A DNA stretch of 5,163 nt from Kiritimatiellia bacterium (GTDB lineage: Bacteria > Verrucomicrobiota > Kiritimatiellia > RFP12 > DVOR01). Each line of letters begins with the position of its first letter. Within the stretch, counting starts at the first letter, position 1. Shown one piece after another: positions 1 through 5,163 of this stretch. The notes beneath the pieces are model-generated. The model worked only from the letters and a program-made list of their open reading frames with translations. It was not told the DNA's origin and ran no database searches. Both the position numbers and the translations under genes were made by a program. The stretch spans positions 1 to 5,163 of the forward strand of contig CAAGNN010000044.1 of NCBI GenBank assembly GCA_900771325.1, given 5' to 3'.

Positions 1-10
1 CAAAGTTGAC

Positions 11-15
11 GGAGG
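11..15 (+). promoter_or_regulatory. Ribosome binding site of pdxB
   Basis: GGAGG lies 10 bases before the ATG at 26. It is a near-perfect Shine-Dalgarno core and supports that start. No promoter can be judged because only 25 bases precede the gene. Confidence 0.75.
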
Positions 16-25
16 TAGTTAGACG

Positions 26-1180
26 ATGAAGATTCTCTGTGATTCGAGTATGCCTTTGGGGCGGACGCTCTTTAGGACGCTGGGTGATGTCGTGTTGGTT
101 GACGGCTCGCGGCTGAAGGCTGAGGATGTGCGGGACGCGGATATGCTGATGGTGCGCGACACGCCGTTGAATGAGGCGTTGTTGGGCGGCTCGCAGGTGA
201 AGTTCGTGGGGACGGCGGTGACGGGGACGGACCATGTGGATAAGGCGTGGCTGCGGCAGGCGGGGATCCGCTGGGTGAATGCGCCGCGGGCCAATGGCGA
301 GAGCGTGGCGGACTACTGTCTGGCGGCGCTCTTGGAGTATGCGCACATGCGCCACGTGCGCTTGGCGGGGGCGGTGGTGGCGCTGATTGGCGTGGGGTGG
401 ATTGGGTCGATGGTGCGCCGGCGGTGCGAGGCGTTGGGGATGCGGGTGCTTTGCTGCGACCCGCCGCGCTACGAGAATCCGCGCGATTTGGAGGCGAAGC
501 ACTTCTTGCCGTTGGAGGAGGCGCTGGCCGAGGCTGACTTTATTGTTCCTTTCTGCCCGTTGACGCGCGAGGGGAACCACCCCACGTGGCATATGATTAA
601 TGCGGCCACGCTCTCGATGGCGAAGTATGGGGCGGTGTTGGTGAATATGGCCCGCGGCGGGGTCTGCGCCACGGAGGATGTGGTTGCTGCGTTGCGCGAG
701 GGGCTCTTGAAGGATGGTATCTTTGACGTGTGGGAGGGCGAGCCGGACTTTTCACCGGAGTTGGCGGACTTGGCCTTCCTGGCCACGCCGCACCTGGCCG
801 GGCACGCCTATGAGGGGAAGGTGAATGGCACGGTGGCGGTCTACCACGCGGCCTGTGATTACCTGGGGCGTCAGCCGGCGCCGAACTTGATGTTGCCGCC
901 GCCGGCCGTGCCGCAGATTACAATCGATGCTGCGGGCAAGTCCGATGAGGAGGTGCTCTGGTACATCACGCAGAAGCTCTCGATGATTGTGGCGGACCAT
1001 ATGAACTTGCTGGACTTGGTCCACCAGCCGCCGGCGGTGCGGATGCGGCGTTTTGCGGCGTTGCGACGGACCTATTCCTATCGGCGGCAGTTTTGCTCGA
1101 CGAAGGTGGTGCTCCATCACGGGTCGGCCGCGCTGGCTGCGAAGATCGGCGCGCTGGGCTTCGCTTGCGTGTGCGAGTGA
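26..1180 (+). CDS. pdxB: 4-phosphoerythronate dehydrogenase (PdxB)
   Basis: This 384-residue protein is a cytoplasmic NAD-dependent 2-hydroxyacid dehydrogenase. PdxB oxidises 4-phospho-D-erythronate to 2-oxo-3-hydroxy-4-phosphobutanoate, the second step of the DXP-dependent pyridoxal 5'-phosphate route. The N-terminus (MKILCDSSMP) and the stretch GTDHVDKAWLRQAGI at 67-81 closely follow E. coli PdxB as I remember it. The Rossmann motif GVGWIG is at 122-127, followed by the acidic-strand region CCDPPR at 143-148. The expected catalytic triad is Arg210 (NMARGG), Glu239 (DVWEGEP) and His256 (TPHLAG), with the same 29- and 17-residue spacings as E. coli R208/E237/H254. The PdxB-specific C-terminal dimerisation domain is present from about 290, with RRTYSYRRQF at 347-356 matching the family pattern. 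Length is normal (about 380), so the gene is intact. The start follows a strong GGAGG. Generic D-2-hydroxyacid dehydrogenase is the alternative, but the C-terminal domain argues for PdxB. Codon use is rich in TTG and G-ending codons. The following gene starts 290 bases later, so co-transcription with the ATPase genes is unlikely. Confidence 0.93.
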   Translation: MKILCDSSMPLGRTLFRTLGDVVLVDGSRLKAEDVRDADMLMVRDTPLNEALLGGSQVKFVGTAVTGTDHVDKAWLRQAGIRWVNAPRANGESVADYCLAALLEYAHMRHVRLAGAVVALIGVGWIGSMVRRRCEALGMRVLCCDPPRYENPRDLEAKHFLPLEEALAEADFIVPFCPLTREGNHPTWHMINAATLSMAKYGAVLVNMARGGVCATEDVVAALREGLLKDGIFDVWEGEPDFSPELADLAFLATPHLAGHAYEGKVNGTVAVYHAACDYLGRQPAPNLMLPPPAVPQITIDAAGKSDEEVLWYITQKLSMIVADHMNLLDLVHQPPAVRMRRFAALRRTYSYRRQFCSTKVVLHHGSAALAAKIGALGFACVCE

Positions 1181-1190
1181 GGGCTTCGCC

Positions 1191-1225
1191 GTGAACGGTG
1201 AACGGTGAGAGGTGAACGGTGACAG
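1191..1225. repeat. Heptamer tandem repeat, GTGAACG family, five units
   Basis: Five consecutive 7-bp units start 11 bases after the pdxB stop: GTGAACG, GTGAACG, GTGAGAG, GTGAACG and GTGACAG. Three are identical and all five keep GTGA. The same unit occurs again at 2577-2597, in a different gene junction, so it is a dispersed family rather than a chance run. The 7-bp period is not a multiple of three, which fits non-coding DNA. It resembles in style the short tandemly repeated heptamers (STRR) known in cyanobacteria, though the unit sequence differs from those I recall. Function is unknown. Confidence 0.9.
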
Positions 1226-1290
1226 AGCGCGTTCCGCGGCGGGCAAGCGAGGGAGCTTGGGACGGGTGCTCCCACCTCCGGCGCCAGCGT

Positions 1291-1316
1291 TATCGCCTAT
1301 CGCCTATCGCCTATCC
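1291..1316. repeat. Heptamer tandem repeat, TATCGCC family, 3.7 units
   Basis: Three exact copies of TATCGCC (1291-1297, 1298-1304, 1305-1311) are followed by a partial copy TATCC. The unit is unrelated to GTGAACG on either strand but has the same 7-bp period. The array lies 65 bases beyond the first one and directly before the 16-bp palindrome. Function is unknown. Confidence 0.9.
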
Positions 1317-1320
1317 ACGA

Positions 1321-1336
1321 GCGGCGCTAGCGCCGC
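1321..1336. repeat. Perfect 16-bp palindrome
   Basis: GCGGCGCTAGCGCCGC reads identically on both strands. As RNA it could fold into a 6-bp all-GC stem with a CUAG loop. No T-run follows, so it is not a standard intrinsic terminator. It lies 19 bases upstream of the first promoter-like -35 hexamer, a position that would suit a dimeric regulator site, but it could equally be part of the repeat-rich intergenic element. No regulator is identified. Confidence 0.8.
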
Positions 1337-1355
1337 GAGGGCGTGAGCTTTGGGC

Positions 1356-1384
1356 TTGATTACTAACCTTGAAGTTGGTATAGT
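1356..1384 (+). promoter_or_regulatory. Candidate sigma70-type promoter P1 for the V-ATPase operon
   Basis: TTGATT (1356-1361) and TATAGT (1379-1384) are separated by exactly 17 bases. Four of six and five of six positions match the TTGACA and TATAAT consensus. Transcription would begin near 1391, giving a leader of about 80 bases before the subunit E start. It lies in the locally AT-richer part of the intergenic region. This is a sequence match only. Confidence 0.45.
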
Positions 1385-1407
1385 CTTCCGCGTCAGGCAG
1401 AAACTGC

Positions 1408-1436
1408 TTGCAGGAAGTGGCGTTGCGTGGTATATT
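1408..1436 (+). promoter_or_regulatory. Candidate sigma70-type promoter P2 for the V-ATPase operon
   Basis: TTGCAG (1408-1413) and TATATT (1431-1436) are again separated by 17 bases. The -10 hexamer matches TATAAT at five of six positions, and the -35 matches TTGACA at three of six. Transcription would begin near 1443, leaving a leader of about 28 bases with the ribosome site inside it. It may act with or instead of P1. Confidence 0.4.
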
Positions 1437-1470
1437 CCACGCTGTAAGTTTGAGAAAGGCTGTATGGCTT

Positions 1471-2046
1471 ATGGAAAATCTGGATGCACTTCTGAGTAAG
1501 ATCCGCAGTGAAGGCGTTGAGACGGCGAAGGCGGAGGCGGCGGCGATTATGGCTGCCGCGCGCACCGAGGCCGAGGCGTTGCTGGCGAAGGCGAAGGCTG
1601 ATGCGGCCGCCGCCGAGGCGAAGGCGAAGGCCGAGGCCGAGCGGTTGGCCCAGGGCGCGGAGGCGACAATTCGCCAGGCCGCGCGCGATGTGGTCTTGAA
1701 GCTCGAGCAGGATGTGACGGCGCTCTTTGAGCGGACGCTCGGCGGGGCGGTGGATGGCGCGATGGCACCCGGGCCGCTGGTCGAGAAGTTGGTCCAGGAG
1801 GCGGTGGCGGCCTACTTGAAGGAGGGCGAGGTGGCGGTAACGGTGGGTCCGGAACTGGCCGCAGCGCTCAAGGGCAAGTTGGCCAAGGCCGGGGCGGTCA
1901 CGGTGGTCACTGATCCGCTTTTGGGGACGGGCTTTCAGGTTCGCCTGGCCGGCGGGCGCGTGGAGCACGACTTCACGGGCGCGGCGGTCACCGATGCGTT
2001 GGCTGGGCTTCTGCGCCCGCAGTTGGCCAAGCTGCTCAAGGATTGA
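1471..2046 (+). CDS. atpE: V/A-type ATPase subunit E (peripheral stalk)
   Basis: This 191-residue protein is the E subunit of a V/A-type rotary ATPase. With partner subunits it forms the outer stalk that anchors the A/B head against rotation at the cytoplasmic face of the membrane. Residues 1-88 are a charged, Ala/Lys/Glu-rich heptad-like helix, dense in AKAEA-type segments at 19-58, as expected of the E N-terminal coiled coil. Residues 89-191 form the globular C-terminal part. It ends with the family signature GTGFQVRLAGGRVEHDFTG (152-170), and a Leu-rich tail RPQLAKLLKD. Length agrees with the family (about 185-210). The ATG at 1471 is chosen because MENLDALL is a natural start and AAAGG (1455-1459) precedes it by 11 bases. 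A TTG 63 bases upstream would run through the P2 hexamers. The E gene opens the operon and is followed 8 bases later by the DUF2764 gene. Paralogous F-type b-subunit helices look similar, but the C-terminal signature and neighbours settle it. Confidence 0.9.
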   Translation: MENLDALLSKIRSEGVETAKAEAAAIMAAARTEAEALLAKAKADAAAAEAKAKAEAERLAQGAEATIRQAARDVVLKLEQDVTALFERTLGGAVDGAMAPGPLVEKLVQEAVAAYLKEGEVAVTVGPELAAALKGKLAKAGAVTVVTDPLLGTGFQVRLAGGRVEHDFTGAAVTDALAGLLRPQLAKLLKD

Positions 2047-2048
2047 GG
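2045..2048 (+). promoter_or_regulatory. Ribosome binding site deciding the DUF2764 start
   Basis: GAGG overlaps the TGA stop of the subunit E gene and lies 6 bases before GTG at 2055. This favours GTG over the upstream in-frame TTG at 2043, which would have its purine-rich site immediately abutting it. The layout implies translational coupling with subunit E. Confidence 0.6.
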
Positions 2049-2054
2049 TGGCCC

Positions 2055-2594
2055 GTGAGCCTGGGTTATCTTTTGGCTTCGCTGCCGATGCTCTTCCCTG
2101 ACCGCGCGCCGGCGATTGGCGTGGCGGCCTTTGTGGAGGCGTGTGCGGCGGCGTTGGGCCCGCGCGAGGCGGAGGCCGCCGAGCTCTTGGCCACTGGCAG
2201 CGATGCGCCCAGTGCGCATCCGGCGGTGAAGGCCTGGCGCGCGTTGGAGGCGGCGGTGGCGGTGGCCGTGGGGCGCAAGCGTCTGGCCCGGCGGGGCGGG
2301 GCAGAGGCGGCAGCGGCTGCGCCGGAGACCTCGGCGTGCCCGGTGTGGCTGGTGCGGCAGGTGGATGCGGCCTTTGAGAGTGCGCCGGACCCCTTGGCGC
2401 GCGAGGAGGCGCTTTTGCGCGTGCTGTGGGCGGCGGCCGAGGACTTTGGCAGCTTTGACCCGATGGCCAAGCGGCAGGTATTTGCGTATGCGGTGAAGTT
2501 GCGTTTGGCGTTGCGGCGCGCGGCCTGGGATCAGGCGTTGGGCGCGCAGCGGCTGGAGGCGGCTTTGCCCAAGGCTGTGAACGGTGAACAGTGA
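2055..2594 (+). CDS. DUF2764 protein of the V-ATPase operon
   Basis: This 179-residue protein starts with GTG and is recognised as DUF2764 from its N-terminus SLGYLLASLPML (2-13), which matches the family's YYxLVASLPxL opening, and from the C-terminal stretch FAYAVKLRLALRRAAW (143-158), which matches its YAxKLxxLxRW pattern. A middle helix, WRALEAAVAVAVGRKRLARR (61-80), fits the family's central conserved helix. An Ala-rich linker lies at 81-92. No signal peptide, membrane helix or catalytic motif is seen, so it should be cytoplasmic. From family knowledge, genes of this kind sit between E and A in Chlamydia and Borrelia V-ATPase operons, which seem to lack standard C and F subunits. A role as an assembly or rotor-linking component is therefore a reasonable inference, not a demonstrated function. 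The gene begins 8 bases after subunit E and ends 31 bases before subunit A. Its last six codons (VNGEQ and stop) are made of heptamer repeat units, so the natural C-terminus was probably altered. Confidence 0.75.
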   Translation: MSLGYLLASLPMLFPDRAPAIGVAAFVEACAAALGPREAEAAELLATGSDAPSAHPAVKAWRALEAAVAVAVGRKRLARRGGAEAAAAAPETSACPVWLVRQVDAAFESAPDPLAREEALLRVLWAAAEDFGSFDPMAKRQVFAYAVKLRLALRRAAWDQALGAQRLEAALPKAVNGEQ

Positions 2595-2597
2595 ACG
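2577..2597. repeat. Heptamer tandem repeat, GTGAACG family, three units
   Basis: GTGAACG, GTGAACA and GTGAACG lie end to end, followed by a degenerate TTGAACC (2599-2605). This is the same unit as at 1191-1225. Here the array straddles the end of the DUF2764 gene: read in frame it gives V-N-G-E-Q and the TGA stop at 2592-2594. It ends 28 bases before the subunit A start. Confidence 0.88.
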
Positions 2598-2611
2598 GTT
2601 GAACCGCGAGC

Positions 2612-2616
2612 AAGGA
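2612..2616 (+). promoter_or_regulatory. Ribosome binding site of atpA
   Basis: AAGGA lies 9 bases before the ATG at 2626 and is the only purine-rich site between the heptamer array and the gene. It supports this start, which also gives the expected N-terminus of subunit A. Confidence 0.6.
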
Positions 2617-2625
2617 TATTAACGA

Positions 2626-4368
2626 ATGGACAAGACATTAGGCAAAGTGACGGGCGTCAACGGCAATATGATTACGGTGGCCTTCTCCGGCGCTGTGGCG
2701 CAGAACGAGGTGGGCTATGCGTGCATTCCCGCGAAGGAGCGGCCGTTGCGGTTGATGAGCGAGATTGTCCGCGTGCGCGATGGCGTGGCGGATATGCAGG
2801 TCTTTGAGGACACGCGCGATTTGCAGGTGGGCGACACGCTGGAGTTTACCGGCGATATGCTCGCGGCCGAGTTGGGGCCGGGGCTGCTCGGGCGCGTCTA
2901 TGACGGGTTGCTCAATCCGTTGCCGGAGCTGGCCGAGCAGTGCGGCTTCTTCCTCCAGCGCGGCACCTATCTGCCCTCGCTCGACCGCGCGGCCAAGTGG
3001 GCCTTCACCCCGGTGGCCAAGCCCGGCGACACGCTCACCGCCGGCGAGACGGTCGGCACCGTCCCCGAGGGCGTCTACACCCACCGCATTATGATCCCCT
3101 TCGCCTGGCGCGGGGTCTACAAGATCAAGAGCGTCAAGCCCACCGGCGAGTACACGGTGGAGGACGAGGTGGCGGTGGTCACCGACGAGCGCGGGGCCGA
3201 GCTGAGCGTCAAGCTGATGCAGCGCTGGCCGGTCAAGCTGCCGATTACCTGTTATGCCGAGCGGCTGCGGCCGACCGAGACGCTCTCGACGGGCATTCGC
3301 TCGGTGGATACCTTCTTCCCCGTGGCCGTGGGCGGCACCTACTGCGTGCCCGGGCCCTTCGGCGCCGGCAAGACAGTTATCCAGCACCAGACCTCCCAGC
3401 ACGCGGATGTGGACATCGTGATTGTGGCCGCCTGCGGCGAGCGCGCCGGCGAGGTGGTCGAGACGCTGCGCGAGTTCCCCGAGCTGCAGGACCCCAAGAC
3501 CGGGCGCACGCTGATGGACCGCACGGTGATTATCTGCAACACCTCCTCGATGCCCGTGGCCGCCCGTGAGGCTTCGGTCTACACCGCCGTCACCCTGGCC
3601 GGCTACTACCGCCAGATGGGCCTGAATGTGCTGCTGCTGGCCGACTCCACCTCCCGTTGGGCGCAGGCGCTGCGCGAAATGTCCGGCCGCTTGGAGGAAA
3701 TCCCGGGCGACGAGGCCTTCCCGGCCTACCTGGAATCGGTGATTGCCGGCTTCTACGAGCGCGCCGGGCGCGTCCGCCTGAAAGATGGCTCGATTGGCTC
3801 GGTGACTATCGGCGGCACGGTCTCGCCCGCCGGCGGCAACTTCGATGAGCCCGTCACGCAGGCCACGCTGAAGGTGGTCGGCGCCTTCCACGGTCTCTCC
3901 CGTGCCCGCTCCGATGCCCGCCGCTTCCCGGCCATCGACCCGCTCGATTCGTGGAGCAAGTATCGCTCGGTGATCGAGCAGCCGCGCGTTGAGGCTATGC
4001 GCACCATTCTGCGTAAGGGCTCGGATGTTGAGCAGATGATGAAGGTGGTCGGCGAAGAGGGCACCGCGATGGAAGACTTCGTAATCTTCCTGAAGAAGGA
4101 GCTCATCGACGCGGTTTACCTGCAGCAGAACGCCTTTAACGATGTGGACGCGAGCAGCTCGAAGGAACGCCAGCGCGCTTCGTTCGACATCCTTGAGCAG
4201 GTCATCGGCGGCACCTACGCCTATACGGACAAGACCGTCGCCCGCCGCGCCTTCCTGCAGTTGCAGCAGGCGTTCATCGACTGGAACAACACGCCGATGG
4301 GCGGTGCGGATTACGACGCGCGCCGCGCGGCAATCTTGAAGCTGGTTTCGGAGGCTCCCCATGCATAA
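2626..4368 (+). CDS. atpA: V/A-type ATPase catalytic subunit A
   Basis: This 580-residue protein is the catalytic ATP-binding subunit of the rotary V/A-ATPase head. Domains in order are the N-terminal beta-barrel (1-75), the non-homologous bulge domain specific to A subunits (about 115-190), the nucleotide-binding domain (about 215-440), and the C-terminal helical domain (about 445-580). Visible motifs are the P-loop GPFGAGKT (243-250; Lys249, Thr250), the catalytic glutamate in CGERAGEVVE (Glu272), the Walker B strand LLLAD (336-340) followed by STSRWAQALRE, and PAGGNFDEPVTQAT (401-414). Length is typical (about 580-595). The P-loop with Ala in fifth position and the stretch TVIICNTSSMPVAARE (300-315) recall the chlamydial A subunit. 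AAGGA precedes the start. The stop overlaps the subunit B start by 8 bases, so A and B are translationally coupled and made in matching amounts. Codon use changes inside the gene: TTG leucine and GAT/TTT/ATT are common before about 2940, CTC/CTG and C-ending codons after. All key residues are present, so it should be active. Confidence 0.97.
   Translation: MDKTLGKVTGVNGNMITVAFSGAVAQNEVGYACIPAKERPLRLMSEIVRVRDGVADMQVFEDTRDLQVGDTLEFTGDMLAAELGPGLLGRVYDGLLNPLPELAEQCGFFLQRGTYLPSLDRAAKWAFTPVAKPGDTLTAGETVGTVPEGVYTHRIMIPFAWRGVYKIKSVKPTGEYTVEDEVAVVTDERGAELSVKLMQRWPVKLPITCYAERLRPTETLSTGIRSVDTFFPVAVGGTYCVPGPFGAGKTVIQHQTSQHADVDIVIVAACGERAGEVVETLREFPELQDPKTGRTLMDRTVIICNTSSMPVAAREASVYTAVTLAGYYRQMGLNVLLLADSTSRWAQALREMSGRLEEIPGDEAFPAYLESVIAGFYERAGRVRLKDGSIGSVTIGGTVSPAGGNFDEPVTQATLKVVGAFHGLSRARSDARRFPAIDPLDSWSKYRSVIEQPRVEAMRTILRKGSDVEQMMKVVGEEGTAMEDFVIFLKKELIDAVYLQQNAFNDVDASSSKERQRASFDILEQVIGGTYAYTDKTVARRAFLQLQQAFIDWNNTPMGGADYDARRAAILKLVSEAPHA
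4350..4354 (+). promoter_or_regulatory. Ribosome binding site of atpB inside atpA
   Basis: GGAGG lies within the last codons of the subunit A gene, 6 bases before ATG 4361. It is the strongest ribosome site in the operon and fixes the overlapping start of subunit B. Confidence 0.75.
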
Positions 4369-5163
4369 GGTTTATCATCAGATCGACAACATCTCCGGCT
4401 CGGTGGTCACCCTGCGCGCCCAGGGCGTGAAGAACAAGGAGCTGGCGGAGATTGACTCGCGCGTCGGGGCCTCGCTGGCACAGGTTATCAAGTTGGCCGG
4501 CGACGAGGTGACGCTCCAGGTCTTTGCCGGCGCGCGTGGCGTGGCCACCGATGCGCAGGTGCGCTTTCTGGGCCACCCGATGCAGGTGCCCTTCGGCGAT
4601 GAGCTCCTCGGGCGCGTCTTCACCGGCTCGGCCAAGCCGCGCGACAACGGCCCGGAGTTGACGATGAACCCCACCGACATCGGCACGCCCTCGGTGAACC
4701 CGGCCAAGCGCATCATCCCGCGCCACATGGTCCGCACGGGCATCCCGATGATTGACGTCTTCAACACGCTGGTCGAGAGCCAGAAGCTGCCGATCTTCGC
4801 CCGCGCCGGTGAGCCGTACAACGACCTTCTGGCGCGTATCGCGCTGCAGGCAGAAGTCGACATCATCATCCTCGGCGGCATGGGCCTAAAGCACGATGAC
4901 TACCTCGCTTTCCGCGACACGCTCGATGCCTCCGGCGCCCTTTCGCGTACGGTGATGTTCGTCCACACCGCCGCCGACCCCGTGGTGGAGTGCATGTTGG
5001 TGCCGGATATTTCCCTGGCCGTGGCCGAGCAGTTCGCCCTCAAGGGCAAGCGCGTGCTCGTCCTGCTCACCGATATGACCTCCTTCGCCGACGCGATGAA
5101 GGAAATCGCCATCACGATGGAGCAAATCCCCTCCAACCGCGGTTATCCCGGCGACCTCTACTC
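4361..5163 (+). CDS. atpB: V/A-type ATPase subunit B, 3' end outside window
   Basis: The first 267 residues of the non-catalytic, regulatory nucleotide-binding subunit of the V/A-ATPase head are encoded; the full protein is usually about 430-470 residues, so the gene is cut by the window end, not broken. The N-terminal beta-barrel covers about 1-75 (YHQIDNISGSVVTL at 5-18). Then come NPAKRIIPRHMVRTGIPMID (113-132) and the region replacing the P-loop, PIFARAGEPYND (144-155), which lacks GKT/S and thus shows that this is B rather than A. LGGMGLKHDDYLAF (171-184), a Walker B-like strand VLVLLTD (232-238), and NRGYPGDLY (259-267) follow. The arginine finger that B supplies to the A active site is expected further downstream, outside the window. 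The order A then B with an 8-base overlap is standard. The sequence resembles the chlamydial B subunit (GMGL, LVLLTDMT, NRGYPG). Subunits D, I and K would be expected next. Confidence 0.95.
   Translation, partial: MHKVYHQIDNISGSVVTLRAQGVKNKELAEIDSRVGASLAQVIKLAGDEVTLQVFAGARGVATDAQVRFLGHPMQVPFGDELLGRVFTGSAKPRDNGPELTMNPTDIGTPSVNPAKRIIPRHMVRTGIPMIDVFNTLVESQKLPIFARAGEPYNDLLARIALQAEVDIIILGGMGLKHDDYLAFRDTLDASGALSRTVMFVHTAADPVVECMLVPDISLAVAEQFALKGKRVLVLLTDMTSFADAMKEIAITMEQIPSNRGYPGDLY

Larger units (their letters stand above)
1181..1470. other. Non-coding interval between pdxB and the V-ATPase operon
   Basis: No convincing protein or RNA gene is seen in these 290 bases. In order it holds a five-unit heptamer array (1191-1225), about 65 bases without clear structure apart from a weak 6-bp stem (1251-1256 with 1268-1273), a second heptamer array (1291-1316), a perfect palindrome (1321-1336), and two promoter-like pairs of hexamers (1356-1384 and 1408-1436). 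The second half becomes more AT-rich, as expected of a promoter region. No canonical stem plus T-run terminator for pdxB is visible. Confidence 0.7.

Noticed and set aside
1156..1189. 9-bp direct repeat GGGCTTCGC at 1156-1164 and 1181-1189
   Set aside because: It is a single short repeat across the pdxB stop in GC-rich DNA with no flanking element, and may be chance.
1251..1273. GGGAGC / GCTCCC stem with an 11-base loop as a pdxB terminator
   Set aside because: The stem is only 6 bp and no T-run follows, so it is too weak to call.
1408..1470. Upstream in-frame TTG start for subunit E, adding 21 residues
   Set aside because: It lacks a good ribosome site, overlaps the P2 promoter hexamers, and adds residues not expected of subunit E. 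ATG 1471 fits better.
1464..1500. ATG at 1464 as the start of a short leader peptide
   Set aside because: It is out of frame with subunit E and stops after 11 codons. It has no conserved content and only shares the atpE ribosome site.
1584..1640. GCGAAGGC-like direct repeats inside atpE
   Set aside because: They are explained by the Ala-Lys-Glu repeats of the coiled coil encoded there and do not form a separate DNA repeat.
2043..2054. In-frame TTG start for the DUF2764 gene overlapping the atpE stop
   Set aside because: The purine-rich sequence directly abuts it, leaving no spacing, whereas GTG 2055 has GAGG 6 bases upstream and gives the family-like N-terminus SLGYLLASLP.
1393..2613. A 406-codon open frame on the - strand opposite atpE and the DUF2764 gene
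   Set aside because: The product is a Pro/Arg/Ala-rich low-complexity string typical of reverse translation of high-GC genes. Both genes beneath it have family signatures.
2638..4362. A 574-codon open frame on the - strand opposite atpA
   Set aside because: It mirrors nearly all of atpA, its translation shows no recognisable domain, and such long antisense frames arise from GC-rich codon bias. Subunit A is unmistakable on the + strand.

Overview
The window is about 5.2 kb of GC-rich bacterial DNA with every gene on the + strand. It holds one complete metabolic gene (pdxB, vitamin B6 synthesis) and the first four genes of a bacterial V/A-type rotary ATPase operon. The operon order is subunit E, a DUF2764 protein, catalytic subunit A, and subunit B, which the window end cuts off.

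Layout. Positions 26-1180 encode 4-phosphoerythronate dehydrogenase. Positions 1181-1470 are non-coding: two different tandem arrays of 7-bp units, a perfect 16-bp palindrome, and two plausible sigma70-type promoters just before the ATPase operon. Positions 1471-2046 encode peripheral-stalk subunit E. Positions 2055-2594 encode a 179-residue DUF2764 protein whose last codons and stop come from a second copy of one of the heptamer repeats. Positions 2626-4368 encode catalytic subunit A with all nucleotide-binding motifs intact. Positions 4361-5163 encode the first 267 residues of subunit B, overlapping the end of subunit A by 8 bases.

How the genes work together. Subunits A and B alternate in the soluble catalytic head, E belongs to the outer stalk that holds the head still, and the DUF2764 protein is a lineage-specific member of the same operon with no proven role. 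The order E-DUF2764-A-B is, from general knowledge, that of Chlamydia and Borrelia V-ATPase operons, where D, I and K follow; those genes would lie beyond position 5163. Whether the enzyme makes or uses ATP, and whether it moves H+ or Na+, cannot be read from these subunits. PdxB acts in the DXP-dependent pyridoxal phosphate pathway and has no evident functional link to the ATPase; it is probably a separate transcription unit.

Organism. The protein sequences of A and B resemble the chlamydial/spirochaetal V-ATPase branch. High GC, PdxB and intergenic heptamer arrays make a PVC-group bacterium (for example Kiritimatiellota or Lentisphaerota) my best guess. This is inference only. The region is mostly ordinary; the repeats, the DUF2764 gene and a codon-use change inside the subunit A gene deserve the second look.
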